Assembly (NCBI GenBank): GCA_016234595.1
Contig: JACRBG010000054.1
Coordinates: forward strand, 1 to 62,251
Direction of reading: 5' to 3'
From: Chloroflexota bacterium
GTDB lineage: Bacteria > Chloroflexota > Anaerolineae > Aggregatilineales > J027
Length of the DNA stretch: 62,251 nucleotides
Part shown: positions 17,838 through 28,566 of the stretch, one piece after another
Layout: the number at the start of each line of letters is the position of its first letter
How positions within the stretch are numbered: the stretch's first letter is position 1
The notes under the pieces: generated by a model
Seen by the model: the letters and a program-made list of their open reading frames with translations, nothing else
What the model was told of the DNA's origin: nothing
Database searches by the model: none
Position numbers and translations under genes: made by a program

Positions 17838-17861
17838 AATCCGTTACCATGGTAACGGATT
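17838..17861. promoter_or_regulatory. Perfect 24-bp palindrome, candidate operator
   Basis: The 12-base half AATCCGTTACCA (17838-17849) is followed at once by its exact reverse complement (17850-17861). It lies in the 227-bp gap between the cysteine desulfurase and mnmA. Size and symmetry fit a dimeric repressor of the TetR or GntR type. A minus-strand TATATT lies 16-21 bp further toward mnmA, so the site could cover a -35 region; no regulator gene is adjacent. Confidence 0.5.
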
Positions 17862-17890
17862 CAAATTCGGCGCATATAAGTACCAGTAAT

Positions 17891-17904
17891 AGAACGTGAG
17901 TTCT
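17891..17904. promoter_or_regulatory. SOS-like box AGAAC-N4-GTTCT
   Basis: The 14-mer AGAACGTGAGTTCT matches exactly the dyad found at the recA promoter (42321-42334) and upstream of gyrA (33171-33184). It resembles the Gram-positive LexA consensus CGAAC-N4-GTTCG. It lies just beyond the T-run of the desulfurase terminator, 165 bp upstream of mnmA. Which transcript it controls is unclear. Confidence 0.5.
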
Positions 17905-17906
17905 AT

Positions 17907-17951
17907 AAAAAAATTCACCTATTGCTAGGAATATTTTGCAAGAAGGTGAAT
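17907..17951 (-). terminator. Intrinsic terminator of the cysteine desulfurase gene
   Basis: On the minus strand, ATTCACCT (17951-17944) pairs with AGGTGAAT (17920-17913). An inner TTGC/GCAA pairing shortens the loop, and a run of T follows (17912-17907). It begins two bases after the desulfurase stop codon. Confidence 0.7.
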
Positions 17952-17953
17952 CT

Positions 17954-19126
17954 CTAGGCCGATGCCAAACTAAAGCGCCGTACCCCTTCAATCACTTTGG
18001 GCAGTACCTCCAAGACATCGTCAATATCGGCGTGGGTTGTCCGGCGCCCTACCGTCAAGCGTAAGCCCCCCATCGCCCATTCTCGGTCATATCCCAGCGC
18101 CAATAACACTTCGGATGGTTCGGGATTGCCCGTTTTGCACGCACTCCCCGATGACGCTGCAATTCCTTTCATATCAAGGTGCATCAAGAGTGTATTGCCA
18201 TGGACATGCTTAAATACAAAACTAGCATGGGATGGCAAGCGATTCCGCCGATCCCCCGTTAATTCAACATCCGGAATAGTCGTCAAAACCCCGTCAATCA
18301 AGTGGTCACGCAATGCAATAAACTGTGGAATCCATTGGTCGTGTTCGGCATAAGCGATTTCGAGTGCTGTTGCCATCCCCACAATCAACGGGACATTATG
18401 CGTACCACTGCGACGGCCTTCTTCATGACTACCGCCTGTCTGGGCAGGCATCAGCGGGGTGCCATCGCGCACATACAGCGCCCCTACCCCTTTTGGCCCA
18501 TAAAATTTATGTGCCGAAATCGAGAGCAAGTCCACGCCCAACTTCTGAACATCCAGATCTAATTGACCCGCAGCCTGCACGGCATCAGTATGAAAATAAG
18601 CCCCTTTTTCGTGGGCAACCCGGGCCAGTTCCGCAACGGGCAAAATCGTACCGATTTCATTATTCGCCAGCATCAAACTGACCAACACCGTATCATCACG
18701 CATGGCCGCGCGCAACATCTCAGGAGTGATGTTACCTGTGTGGTCGGGTTGCAAAAAGGTAGTGGGCAGGCCAAAAACATCTTCCAACTGTTGCATGGTG
18801 CGGCCAACTGCATTATGTTCCAGCGGGCTGGTAATCAAATGTGTTCCCTTGCCCTGTTTTTTCGCTGCATAAGCCACTCCCCGCAGTGCCAAGTTATCAC
18901 CTTCGGAGCCTCCGCTGGTAAAAACCATCTCATGCGGGCGGCAGTTCAATACTTTAGCAATCATTTCACGGGAGTTTTCAAGGGCTTTTTCGGCGCTTCG
19001 CCCAAAACGATGCACCGAGGCCGGATTGCCATAAACTTCGGCAAAATAGGGTGTCATAGCGGCAATTACACGCTCATCAACGGGCGTCGTAGCACTATGG
19101 TCAAGGTAGATGAAACGGTCAGGCAT
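17954..19126 (-). CDS. Cysteine desulfurase (NifS/IscS family)
   Basis: Start ATG 19126 is placed by AGGGGAG nine bases upstream; a longer frame adds seven residues without a better site. The 390-residue PLP enzyme has the substrate His region (VSLMLANNEIGTI), the PLP Lys in SISAHKFYGPKGVGALYV and the catalytic loop Cys in SSGSACKTGNPEPSEVLLAL. It takes sulfur from cysteine as enzyme-bound persulfide. The gene precedes mnmA on the same strand, so tRNA thiolation is its most likely duty, with Fe-S assembly possible. The intergenic region contains a terminator, a palindrome and an SOS-like box, so the pair is not simply one operon. Confidence 0.93.
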   Translation of the reverse strand: MPDRFIYLDHSATTPVDERVIAAMTPYFAEVYGNPASVHRFGRSAEKALENSREMIAKVLNCRPHEMVFTSGGSEGDNLALRGVAYAAKKQGKGTHLITSPLEHNAVGRTMQQLEDVFGLPTTFLQPDHTGNITPEMLRAAMRDDTVLVSLMLANNEIGTILPVAELARVAHEKGAYFHTDAVQAAGQLDLDVQKLGVDLLSISAHKFYGPKGVGALYVRDGTPLMPAQTGGSHEEGRRSGTHNVPLIVGMATALEIAYAEHDQWIPQFIALRDHLIDGVLTTIPDVELTGDRRNRLPSHASFVFKHVHGNTLLMHLDMKGIAASSGSACKTGNPEPSEVLLALGYDREWAMGGLRLTVGRRTTHADIDDVLEVLPKVIEGVRRFSLASA

Positions 19127-19260
19127 CCCAACACACTCCCCTGTCAACAGTCAGTTAGCATCCTTGTCATTTTACCCTAAATTTAGCTGACACCGGGGTA
19201 CGGATGGTGGATTGTAGGTTATAATCACCTGTCGTTAAAACAATGCTTGCGTGAGGCCTA

Positions 19261-20139
19261 ATGCCAAGAGTCTACAAATGGCGGTTCAACGTGCGTTCCT
19301 ATGAAGTTGACCGCTTTGGTCATGTCAACAACGCTGTCTATCTGAACTATTTGGAGGAGGCCGCCACCCGTGCCAGTGCCAGTGTTGGGTTTGACAATGC
19401 GTGGTACGAAGCCAATCAATGTATGTGGGTCATCCGCGAAATGCACGTGCGCTACCACGAACCCGCCCTGTATGGCGATGAATTAGAAATCCGCACATGG
19501 GTTTCGGATTTTCGGCGGGTGCGTTCTCACCGCGAATACGAAATAGTACGGGTACACGATGACTGTCGTATTTTGCGCGGAAGGGCCGATTGGGTTTTTG
19601 TTGACCGCACCGAGATGAAGCCCAAACGTCTTTTACCCGAATTTGAAGACGCATTCCAGCCAGCCAATAATCCTCTTGAAGATTTGGGAATCCGCATTCC
19701 CGCCGCCAAAAGTTATGACACCCACCATTTTGTTTCCGAGCGCCGGGCCCAATGTTATGAGATTGACCAGCTAGGTCACGTCAACAACGCCAACTATCTG
19801 CGTTGGGTTGAGCAGGCCTATTTTGATGCCCTAGCAAGCGTGGGTTGGAGTATTATCCGTCTCCAAAGCGAAAATTTCGTCATCTTTTCGCTAGGTCACG
19901 CATTAGAATATTTCCATGAGGCAAAAGAAGGCGATTCCATTAAAATTGTTAGTTGGGCCGCCGAAAAATCACGGGTGCGCGGGGCATGGATTCACGAAAT
20001 GTATAACCGCGATACGGGTGAGCTTTTGGCACGGGACTATGCGGCTGGTGCGTTTTTGTCCAAAAATGGAGATACCTATCGCCCTGTCCAAATGCCTGAT
20101 GCACTGACTCATGCTATTGTGACAGGCGAACGAACCTAA
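19261..20139 (+). CDS. Double hotdog acyl-CoA/acyl-ACP thioesterase-like protein
   Basis: The 292-residue protein from ATG 19261 (GCGTGAGGCC upstream, weak site) is a tandem of two 4HBT hotdog domains, residues ~5-135 and ~155-285. Each starts with the same signature: YEVDRFGHVNNAVYLNYLEE in the first half and YEIDQLGHVNNANYLRWVEQ in the second. The Asp/Asn-containing loop is that of the 4-hydroxybenzoyl-CoA thioesterase family, and the fused pair makes the pseudo-dimer in one chain, as in FatA-like thioesterases. Likely substrate is an acyl thioester in the cytoplasm. A TATAAT (19220-19225) lies 35 bp upstream with no good -35. Confidence 0.85.
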   Translation: MPRVYKWRFNVRSYEVDRFGHVNNAVYLNYLEEAATRASASVGFDNAWYEANQCMWVIREMHVRYHEPALYGDELEIRTWVSDFRRVRSHREYEIVRVHDDCRILRGRADWVFVDRTEMKPKRLLPEFEDAFQPANNPLEDLGIRIPAAKSYDTHHFVSERRAQCYEIDQLGHVNNANYLRWVEQAYFDALASVGWSIIRLQSENFVIFSLGHALEYFHEAKEGDSIKIVSWAAEKSRVRGAWIHEMYNRDTGELLARDYAAGAFLSKNGDTYRPVQMPDALTHAIVTGERT

Positions 20140-20207
20140 TCCATCGCGCAGGTTTTGACCATGGGGGATATGTGCTTTTAACTTGTGAAGGCGATTTGGA
20201 GGATTGA

Positions 20208-22319
20208 ATGTTAGACGCTTTTTTTAGACCCAATTCTGTTGCCATCATTGGCGCAAGCCGTAACCCTAGTAAACTCGGCTACGCGGTCTTGGCAAATTTG
20301 GTCGAAAGCAAGTTCACGGGTCATATCTATCCCGTTAATCCAACGGGCGAAGAAATCCTCGGTTATACGTCCTATCCACAAATCCAAGATATTCCCGAAA
20401 TACCCGATCTCGCGGTCATCGTCATCCCCTACCCGCTTGTACCCGACGCCGTGCAAGCTTGTGGCGAAAAAGGCATCAAGGCCGTTGTGGTGATCAGCGC
20501 GGGTTTCCGCGAAACAGGCCGGGCCGGATTGGAACTTGAACTCAAGGTGTTAGCCATTGCTAAACAATTTGGAATGCGCTTAATCGGGCCAAACTGTCTA
20601 GGCGTCATGGATATTCACCACCCCGTTAATGTTACATTTGCGGCAGGTGGAATGCCCATGAAAGGCTCAATTGCCTTCATGAGCCAGTCGGGAGCATTAG
20701 GAACTGCGGTACTCGACATGAGCATGGGCGGTAATAAACACATTGGCTTTAGTGCCTTTGTCAGCCTCGGCAACAAAGGGGATGTTAGTGAAATTGACCT
20801 GATGAAATACTGGGCCAATGACCCCAACACCAAAGTCATTTTGGCCTATTCCGAAGGGCTACCCAGCGGCCAAGAATTTATGCGCGTCGCCCGCGAAGTC
20901 AGCCGTAAAAAACCCGTGATTATGCTAAAAAGCGGGGTCACACAATCCGGTCAAAAAGCGGTGTCCTCCCACACGGGTTCGTTGGCTGGGGCAGAGCAAG
21001 CCTATAACGCCGCGTTTTATCAAAGTGGTGTTCTGCGTGTCAATAACCTGCAAACCTTGTTCGACCATGCCGTCGCCTTTGCCTATCAGCCGATGCTGAA
21101 AGGCAATCGAATTGCGATTGTGACCAATGCAGGCGGGCCGGGGATTTTGGCAACTGATGCGCTTGAAAAAGCGGGGCTACAACTGGCCCGTTTAGAAAAT
21201 GCGACCATCAAAACTTTGGAAGAATTCCTACCCGATGCTGCCAGTGCGGCCAATCCAGTGGACGTGTTGGGCGACGCCCGGGCCGACCGCTATGAATATG
21301 CCCTCAAGCATGTCGCCGCCGACCCCAACGTAGACGGCATGATCGTTATTCTAACCCCACAAGCCATGACTGAAATTGAAGCCACCGCCCATGCCATCGG
21401 CAAATTAACCGCCGAAATCAATAAACCTGTGTTAGGCTGTTTTATGGGCGATCATCGCGTGCAAGCGGGCATCGAAATCTTGGCAAAATTTTACAGCGTG
21501 CCCAACTATGCCTTCCCCGAACGGGCCGCAAGTGCCTTTGCCGCCATGCGTGACTATAATCAAGCCCGCCAGCGCGATACGGGTGAAATTCGGCAATATG
21601 AGGTGGATAAAACCCATGTCAAAGCCTTATTTGAGAAGGTGCGGGCCGAAAATCGCGTTTCGATGATCGAAGCGGAAAGCCGCGAGGTTTTTGCCGCTTA
21701 TGGCTTCCGAATGCCACGCAGCGAACTTGCCACAACACCCGACGAAGCGGTGCGGCTGGCTGATGAAATGGGCTATCCGGTCGTGCTAAAAATCGCTAGT
21801 CCTGATATCCTCCATAAAACCGAGGTCGGCGGCGTTAAAGTTAATTTACGGAATGCCACCGAAGTGCGCGACGCTCATGAGTTGATGGTCTATCGAGCCA
21901 CGCGCTATGTCCCCGGAGCGAATATCTGGGGTTGCTTGGTACAAGAAATGGTTCCGCCCGGTCTGGAAGTACTGTTAGGGATGAGCCGTGACCCCCAATT
22001 CGGCCCACTCGTGACATTCGGGCTTGGTGGGATTTATGTCGAAGTGCTGAAAGATGTTACTTTCCGGGTTGCGCCATTTGGCAAAACAGACGCGGCTGGC
22101 ATGTTACAGGAAATTCGGGCTGCCCAATTGCTTGACGGAGTACGCGGGCAAAAACCATCCGACAAAGAGGCCTTAGCCGATGCTTTACAACGCATCAGCC
22201 AGTTGGTAACAGATTTCCCAGAGATTGCTGAATTGGACATCAACCCGCTTTTTGTGTATGAAAAAGGTCGAGGGGTGTTGGCGCTCGACGCGCGGATTAT
22301 TTTACAGGCCCATCATTAA
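20208..22319 (+). CDS. Acetate-CoA ligase (ADP-forming), fused alpha and beta
   Basis: ATG 20208 follows GGAGG by eight bases. The 703-residue chain fuses the alpha part (CoA-binding Rossmann domain ~5-130, succinyl-CoA-ligase-like domains to ~460) with the beta part (ATP-grasp ~485-700). The phosphohistidine is in SSHTGSLAGAEQ, and the ATP-grasp motif GYPVVLKIASPDILHKTEVG is present. The enzyme converts acyl-CoA, ADP and phosphate to acid, CoA and ATP, a route used by archaea and by Chloroflexus. The following genes (DRTGG protein, enolase, pyruvate kinase) keep the same strand and point to energy conservation from glycolysis and acetyl-CoA. Confidence 0.92.
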   Translation: MLDAFFRPNSVAIIGASRNPSKLGYAVLANLVESKFTGHIYPVNPTGEEILGYTSYPQIQDIPEIPDLAVIVIPYPLVPDAVQACGEKGIKAVVVISAGFRETGRAGLELELKVLAIAKQFGMRLIGPNCLGVMDIHHPVNVTFAAGGMPMKGSIAFMSQSGALGTAVLDMSMGGNKHIGFSAFVSLGNKGDVSEIDLMKYWANDPNTKVILAYSEGLPSGQEFMRVAREVSRKKPVIMLKSGVTQSGQKAVSSHTGSLAGAEQAYNAAFYQSGVLRVNNLQTLFDHAVAFAYQPMLKGNRIAIVTNAGGPGILATDALEKAGLQLARLENATIKTLEEFLPDAASAANPVDVLGDARADRYEYALKHVAADPNVDGMIVILTPQAMTEIEATAHAIGKLTAEINKPVLGCFMGDHRVQAGIEILAKFYSVPNYAFPERAASAFAAMRDYNQARQRDTGEIRQYEVDKTHVKALFEKVRAENRVSMIEAESREVFAAYGFRMPRSELATTPDEAVRLADEMGYPVVLKIASPDILHKTEVGGVKVNLRNATEVRDAHELMVYRATRYVPGANIWGCLVQEMVPPGLEVLLGMSRDPQFGPLVTFGLGGIYVEVLKDVTFRVAPFGKTDAAGMLQEIRAAQLLDGVRGQKPSDKEALADALQRISQLVTDFPEIAELDINPLFVYEKGRGVLALDARIILQAHH

Positions 22320-22447
22320 GCAAAAACGTTCTCGAACAAAGGAGAAGCCCGGTAGTCGTATCCCCACTTTTAAAATATTTACGAATGGCTGCACGATGCT
22401 TGTCGTCTGCATCAAACAGTCTTTTTCAGTGAAAGGATTTTGATTGA

Positions 22448-23521
22448 ATGAAGGCACTTTATATCACATCGGTGGTTACATTTTCCGGTAAAACGGCGCT
22501 GTGTCTTGGCTTAGGCCTCTATATGCAGTCTCGTGGCCTTAAGATTGGCTATATGAAACCGGTCAGCTTACAAGACTATCGCATTGGCAATCAAATCGTT
22601 GATGAGGATGCCGAATTTGTGCGGCGTGTCTTACGCTTAGAAATGAGCGCCAGCGAACTAGCGCCGGTCATTTTATCCAACACCTTATTAGACAGTCTGA
22701 TGGAAGGCACCGTTCAGCGCGATTTTTGGGCCGATATGCGCCAAACGTATGAACAGGCTGGGCAAGGCAAAGATGTTCTACTGCTCGAAGGTGGTGGCTC
22801 AATGCGGGATGGCTCGTCCGTAGGTCTGAGTACGGTTGAGGTTGTCCACGATCTCAATATCCCAACCCTCGCCGTTATCCGCTGGCGTGATTTGGGTCAT
22901 GTGCTAGATGACGTTGCCGCTGCCAAACGTCGCATTGGGGATAAGTTATATGGCGTGGTCATCAACAGCGTCCCCGAAACCGCATGGGAAAAAGCCAAAA
23001 CTAAAGTCGCCCCTTATCTCGAAAGTGTTGGTATTCCAGTTTTTGGTGTATTGCCCCATCAGCGTGAGCTACAAGCGATCACCATTGGTGAGTTAATTGC
23101 CCTGCTAGACGCCGAAGTGCTCACCGGTGAGCATATGGCCTCTCGTTTAGTTGAAAATCTCTCGGTGGGCGCGATGACGGTTGAATCCGCCCTACCCCTG
23201 TTCCGTCGCACCATCAACAAAGCCGTTATCACCGGGGGTGACCGCACCGATTTACAAGCGGCTGCATTAGAAACCTCAACCGCCAGCCTGATTTTGACAG
23301 GCAACTTGCAGCCTAGTGCCACCATCGTCCGCCGCGCCGAAGAATTAGGTGTAGTGGTCTTGTTGGTGAGCCATACCACGATGGAAGCCGTTGAAAAGAT
23401 TGAAAGTGTTATGGGTCGGACGCGCTTAGGTCAGGCCGAAAAACTCAATCGTTTTCAAGCCATGCTGGCTGAACATCTGGATTATGAGCGGTTACTCAAA
23501 GGGCTTGATCTAAATAACTAG
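22448..23521 (+). CDS. DRTGG-domain protein, phosphotransacetylase N-terminal-like
   Basis: ATG 22448 with AAAGGA upstream gives a 357-residue protein. The first ~210 residues are a DTB-synthetase-like P-loop domain (ITSVVTFSGKTALCLGLGLY; later LLLEGGGSM), and ~215-325 is a DRTGG domain (AVITGGDRTDLQAAAL). The same pair forms the N-terminal regulatory half of long Pta enzymes, but the phosphotransacetylase catalytic domain is absent. The gene sits 128 bp behind the ADP-forming acetyl-CoA synthetase and in front of enolase, so a regulatory role in acetyl-CoA/acetate metabolism is likely; no activity can be stated. Confidence 0.85.
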   Translation: MKALYITSVVTFSGKTALCLGLGLYMQSRGLKIGYMKPVSLQDYRIGNQIVDEDAEFVRRVLRLEMSASELAPVILSNTLLDSLMEGTVQRDFWADMRQTYEQAGQGKDVLLLEGGGSMRDGSSVGLSTVEVVHDLNIPTLAVIRWRDLGHVLDDVAAAKRRIGDKLYGVVINSVPETAWEKAKTKVAPYLESVGIPVFGVLPHQRELQAITIGELIALLDAEVLTGEHMASRLVENLSVGAMTVESALPLFRRTINKAVITGGDRTDLQAAALETSTASLILTGNLQPSATIVRRAEELGVVVLLVSHTTMEAVEKIESVMGRTRLGQAEKLNRFQAMLAEHLDYERLLKGLDLNN

Positions 23522-24865
<1,344 letters not shown>

Positions 24866-24877
24866 GACGGAAAACAT

Positions 24878-26344
24878 ATGCTAAACATGATTGACGGGAA
24901 GCGTACCAAGATTGTTGCAACCATCGGCCCAGCTTCCAATAATGAAGCCGTGCTGCGTAAGATGATTCAAAATGGTCTGGATGTGGCACGGATCAATTTC
25001 AGTCATGGAACGCATCAAACTCACGCCGAAAACATTGCCCTCATTCGCCGTCTGGCCGATGAAGAGAAAGCCGTGGTGGCGATTATGGGTGACTTACAAG
25101 GGCCGAAAATTCGTTTGGGGGAGCTAAATCCAGACCCACTGCCGATTCAGGCGGGCGATGAGATTGTTCTCACCTCCCGCCCTAAACCGGATCAGACCAA
25201 GAAACACTTACCACTCCCCCACCCTGAATTTCTCAAGGACATCCGAGCAGGCAACAAACTGTTGTTGGATGATGGCGAAATCGAGTTGCTGGTCAAAACC
25301 CGTTCAGGCGATGACCTCGTTTGTGAAGTCGTGGTGGGCAACGAACTCAAAAGCCGCAAAGGGGTTACGGCGTTGGGGGCAAATTTATCGCTCTCGGCGT
25401 TGACCGACAAAGATCGGGCCGATGTGGTGTTTGCCCTTGAGCAAAACCTTGACTATCTTGCAATGTCCTTTGTCCGTAGTGCCGATGATATGCGCGAACT
25501 GCGCTGGTTGGTGCGGCATCATGGTGGCGATGTATGGCTGATTGCCAAGATCGAAAAATCCGAGGCGTTGGAGAATTTTGAAGATATTCTGCAACACTCT
25601 GATGGCGTCATGGTGGCACGGGGTGATTTGGGAGTGGAACTGCCTACCGCTGAAGTCCCCATTCACCAAAAGCACATCATCCGTCGCTGTAATCAAGTGG
25701 GCAAGCCAGTTATCACGGCCACGCAAATGCTCAACAGTATGGTGAGCAATCCCCGCCCCACCCGTGCTGAGGCGAGTGACGTAGCCAACGCTATTTTTGA
25801 TGGGACAGATGCTGTTATGCTTTCGGCTGAAAGTGCCAGCGGCAAATATCCTGTCGAATCAGTGGCGATGATGTCGGCCATTGCGGAAATTGCTGAAGCC
25901 CATCTCATGGAACATGCCACTGAAAAGATGCTGCGTGGTTTTGGCGAAGCGGTCACTGAAAATATTTCTGAGGCCATCAGCCATGCGACGAGTGTCATGG
26001 CCCGTGATCTTGGCGCTAAAATGATTGTCACCAGCACATGGACAGGCTATACCGCCCAGCGAGTGGCTCGTCAGCGCCCCCTGACCCCCATTGTTTGTGT
26101 TACACCGAATCGTGGGACGTATCAACGCATGGCGCTGGTGTGGGGCGTGCTGCCAATCTTGGTGGAAGAATTCCGCTCGATTGATGAAATGATCAAAATT
26201 GTGGTGCAAGCTGCGTTTGATCGTAAATTAGTCGAGGTCGGCGACACCATGATTATCATCGCAGGTGTGCCATTTGGGGCAGGCGGGCAAACCAATTTTG
26301 TCAAAATTCATCGCGTTGGCGAATCAGGCGAAGTCGAAATCTAA
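24878..26344 (+). CDS. pyk: Pyruvate kinase
   Basis: The 488-residue protein has the standard order: N-terminal barrel start (KRTKIVATIGPASNNEAVL), B domain (~70-165), barrel return with MVARGDLGVELP and KPVITATQMLNSM, and the C-terminal allosteric domain (~355-475). It transfers phosphate from PEP to ADP. The catalytic Lys is in IAKIEKSEALEN. It is co-directional and almost contiguous with enolase. A hairpin with a T-run (26378-26407) follows 33 bp after the stop. Confidence 0.97.
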   Translation: MLNMIDGKRTKIVATIGPASNNEAVLRKMIQNGLDVARINFSHGTHQTHAENIALIRRLADEEKAVVAIMGDLQGPKIRLGELNPDPLPIQAGDEIVLTSRPKPDQTKKHLPLPHPEFLKDIRAGNKLLLDDGEIELLVKTRSGDDLVCEVVVGNELKSRKGVTALGANLSLSALTDKDRADVVFALEQNLDYLAMSFVRSADDMRELRWLVRHHGGDVWLIAKIEKSEALENFEDILQHSDGVMVARGDLGVELPTAEVPIHQKHIIRRCNQVGKPVITATQMLNSMVSNPRPTRAEASDVANAIFDGTDAVMLSAESASGKYPVESVAMMSAIAEIAEAHLMEHATEKMLRGFGEAVTENISEAISHATSVMARDLGAKMIVTSTWTGYTAQRVARQRPLTPIVCVTPNRGTYQRMALVWGVLPILVEEFRSIDEMIKIVVQAAFDRKLVEVGDTMIIIAGVPFGAGGQTNFVKIHRVGESGEVEI

Positions 26345-26377
26345 GACCATAGCTCGACAAGCTACTTGAGATTACTA

Positions 26378-26408
26378 AATAGGCGAGGTACAAACCCGCC
26401 TATTTTTG
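26378..26408 (+). terminator. Intrinsic terminator of the eno-pyk transcript
   Basis: AATAGGCG (26378-26385) pairs with CGCCTATT (26397-26404), followed by TTT. The 3' arm overlaps the last codons of the convergent tlyA gene. Confidence 0.8.
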
Positions 26409-27218
26409 TTCCGGCTCACTATCCGGTTCCATTGGCAGGGGCAAAAGGCCATCAATCAAGCCCACAAGGTCTGCCGCAGTCGTGGCGGGCAACCATTGCA
26501 ACCATACCAGAAATTCGCGGTTGCCCTTTGGCCCAGTAATTTGACTTTCCACCAAGCCACTTATGCTATAACCCATTTCTTGCACGGCACTCAATACATC
26601 CTGCAATACGCTCCGATGGGTCACAATATCTTTGATGACGCCATCCCCCTTGTCTACTTCAGCCCTGCCCGCCTCAAATTGGGGTTTAATCAACGCAATG
26701 ACATCGGCTTCGGGCGTCAACCAATCCGCAATCGTGGGTAGTAACATTTTGAGCGATATAAAACTGGCGTCAATGACGGCAAGTGAAATCGGTTCGGGCA
26801 AGTTATCCAAATAGCGGGCATTGGTGCGCTCCATAACAACCACACGAACATCTTGGCGTAGTTTCATTGCCAACTGCCCATAACCCACATCAATCGCGTA
26901 GACCTTCGCTGCACCACGTTGTAACAGGCAATCCGTAAAACCCCCTGTACTCGCCCCAACATCAGCACAAATCCGTTCAGCTACACTGATAGGAAAAGTT
27001 TGGAGTGCCCCTTCTAGTTTTAATCCACCCCGACTGACAAATTGGGCCGCTTTTTTGAGGGTGACATCCGCATCAGCAGGCACGGAGACACCGGGCTTGG
27101 TGCGTAGTTCGCCATTAACAGAAATTTCACCCGCAAGGATATACCGTTGGGCCATTTCGCGGCTGGGGGCTAAACCCAGTTCATGCACCAACACATCAAG
27201 TCGTTTTTTTTGTGCCAC
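26400..27218 (-). CDS. tlyA: TlyA-family rRNA 2'-O-methyltransferase
   Basis: The 272-residue protein opens with an S4 RNA-binding domain (RLDVLVHELGLAPSREMAQR, residues ~6-60), followed by an FtsJ-like Rossmann methyltransferase (SAM motif DVGASTGGFTDCLL at ~88-101, then VIDASFISLKMLLP). TlyA methylates cytidines in 16S and 23S rRNA; the family is often misnamed hemolysin. The gene is on the minus strand with the VOC and GNAT genes upstream (3-bp spacing to the VOC stop), suggesting a three-gene operon. Confidence 0.92.
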   Translation of the reverse strand: MAQKKRLDVLVHELGLAPSREMAQRYILAGEISVNGELRTKPGVSVPADADVTLKKAAQFVSRGGLKLEGALQTFPISVAERICADVGASTGGFTDCLLQRGAAKVYAIDVGYGQLAMKLRQDVRVVVMERTNARYLDNLPEPISLAVIDASFISLKMLLPTIADWLTPEADVIALIKPQFEAGRAEVDKGDGVIKDIVTHRSVLQDVLSAVQEMGYSISGLVESQITGPKGNREFLVWLQWLPATTAADLVGLIDGLLPLPMEPDSEPEQK

Positions 27219-27221
27219 TAG

Positions 27222-27605
27222 CTAATCCTGATAATTGGAGACTTCGATTAAATTAAAATCGGGATCACGAAAATAGACCGATTCAATCGGCCCAAATGCC
27301 CCACTTCGGCGGACTGGCCCTTCGATAATTTCAATGTTGTTTCCCTGCAACTGGGCAACAATTTCGGCTAACGGCGTCGTGGTAATAAAACACAAATCCG
27401 CTGAGCCGGGGGTCGGGCGATGTGCTTTGGGTTCAAATTCAAGGCCGATTTGATGCAGATTTATTTTTTGTTGACCAAAGGCCAACGCCTTACGATTATC
27501 CCCAAAGGTAATGACCTGCATCCCCATCACCCGCTGATAAAATACGCAGGTGGCTTCAATGTTGGTGACCGTCAACACCAAATGGTCGAGGCGATCTAGG
27601 TTCAT
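27222..27605 (-). CDS. VOC (glyoxalase/dioxygenase fold) protein
   Basis: ATG 27605 overlaps the stop of the GNAT gene as ATGA, so it is chosen over an upstream in-frame start. The 127-residue protein is a single VOC module pair: [20 protein letters not shown] at the start and [11 protein letters not shown] at the end, with metal-ligand His and Glu in the usual positions. It resembles small dioxygenase/virulence-type VOC proteins. Substrate unknown; coupling to tlyA and GNAT gives no direct clue. Confidence 0.85.
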   Translation of the reverse strand: MNLDRLDHLVLTVTNIEATCVFYQRVMGMQVITFGDNRKALAFGQQKINLHQIGLEFEPKAHRPTPGSADLCFITTTPLAEIVAQLQGNNIEIIEGPVRRSGAFGPIESVYFRDPDFNLIEVSNYQD

Positions 27606-28426
27606 CCGGAAAAATCCCCATAAAAATCGTACCAATTGTAATGCAACAACCGACCAATTTCCGTAAAACCCAAGCGTTGATATACCCGATAACCCATTTT
27701 GGAGGATTGCAGGACGGCATAACGATAACCCATTTGTCGGGCAACTTGCAGGGCCATAGTACAGACTGCCCCACCAATGCCCCGCCCCCGTACCTCTGGC
27801 ATCGTGACCACATCATATAACCCCGCTACGCCTGCCCCGAAATAGATCGAGGCTGTTGCAGCGGGTTCACCTTTATAACGTGCCAAAAAGTGCAGCACGG
27901 GGGCAGTACTACGCAAGCCCATCTCATAGGCCAAACAAAAAAACAGGTCATAGGCTACGGGTGACATCCATTCATACAACGCGGCCAAATCATCTACTTG
28001 GGCCATTTCCAAATGATCAATCAGATGATCGGGTGGCGGCATTGTCGCCAAGTCGAGCGCCATGCACGGAATATTGCGGGTGCAATGAAGACCATACTGG
28101 TCGAGTATGGTTGTCAAATTAGCGGGTTGACTGTTGGGCCAAACATGCCAACGCACCGAGACTCGCTGCGTTTTGTAGCCTGCGATAATTTCTCGAATCC
28201 GACTGGAGGCCGTGCCATTTTCTAGCGTGGTTCGCAGCACCGTATTTAAATAATCAACAGGCTGGGAGCTACTTAGGCGCAAAACACCCGGCTCATCATG
28301 ATGCTGGATATGGGGCACATGAGTATAGAGGGCAAAAAACTCGGCATAATTAATTTCCGTCGCGTCGAGTAGTGCCTCGGTGGATGAATTGGTGAGGATG
28401 TTCACGCCAATATTTTCTCCTAGCAT
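27602..28426 (-). CDS. GNAT N-acetyltransferase
   Basis: The 274-residue protein has a GNAT domain in its C-terminal half: the central strand ([20 protein letters not shown]), motif A ([20 protein letters not shown]) and a closing [13 protein letters not shown]. The first ~120 residues form a GNAT-like but unrecognised domain. ATG 28426 has no ribosome site; a GTG codon at 28405 follows AGGAG by 11 bases and may be the true start. Its stop overlaps the VOC start. Confidence 0.85.
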   Translation of the reverse strand: MLGENIGVNILTNSSTEALLDATEINYAEFFALYTHVPHIQHHDEPGVLRLSSSQPVDYLNTVLRTTLENGTASSRIREIIAGYKTQRVSVRWHVWPNSQPANLTTILDQYGLHCTRNIPCMALDLATMPPPDHLIDHLEMAQVDDLAALYEWMSPVAYDLFFCLAYEMGLRSTAPVLHFLARYKGEPAATASIYFGAGVAGLYDVVTMPEVRGRGIGGAVCTMALQVARQMGYRYAVLQSSKMGYRVYQRLGFTEIGRLLHYNWYDFYGDFSG

Positions 28427-28511
28427 TTTGTATCATCATAACCTACTTGCTGACGACCACCAACTGTTAGGCGACTGAAAGGCCAACGCTGCAAATCGAA
28501 ACGACTAGCTG

Positions 28512-28520
28512 TGATATAAT
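28512..28520 (+). promoter_or_regulatory. Extended -10 upstream of the UbiA gene
   Basis: TGATATAAT is a full extended -10 element (TGnTATAAT). The -35 region is poor, which such promoters tolerate. It lies 46 bp upstream of the TTG start at 28567. Confidence 0.55.
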
Positions 28521-28566
28521 TCTGGCGGTATTGCTCTAAATGACCCAATTGAAAGGCTGAAATCGC

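Noticed and set aside
17728-17991. 87-codon minus-strand frame between mnmA and the desulfurase
   Set aside because: It runs across a terminator, a palindrome and an SOS-like box and has no ribosome site at its first start. Only its last 25 codons have a site, and they show no protein-like pattern.
18563-19180. 205-codon plus-strand frame opposite the cysteine desulfurase
   Set aside because: It is a shadow of the conserved PLP enzyme; no ribosome site or family.
22320-22447. 128-bp gap before the DRTGG gene as a possible riboswitch
   Set aside because: I found no known riboswitch core or convincing stem; only a ribosome site is visible.
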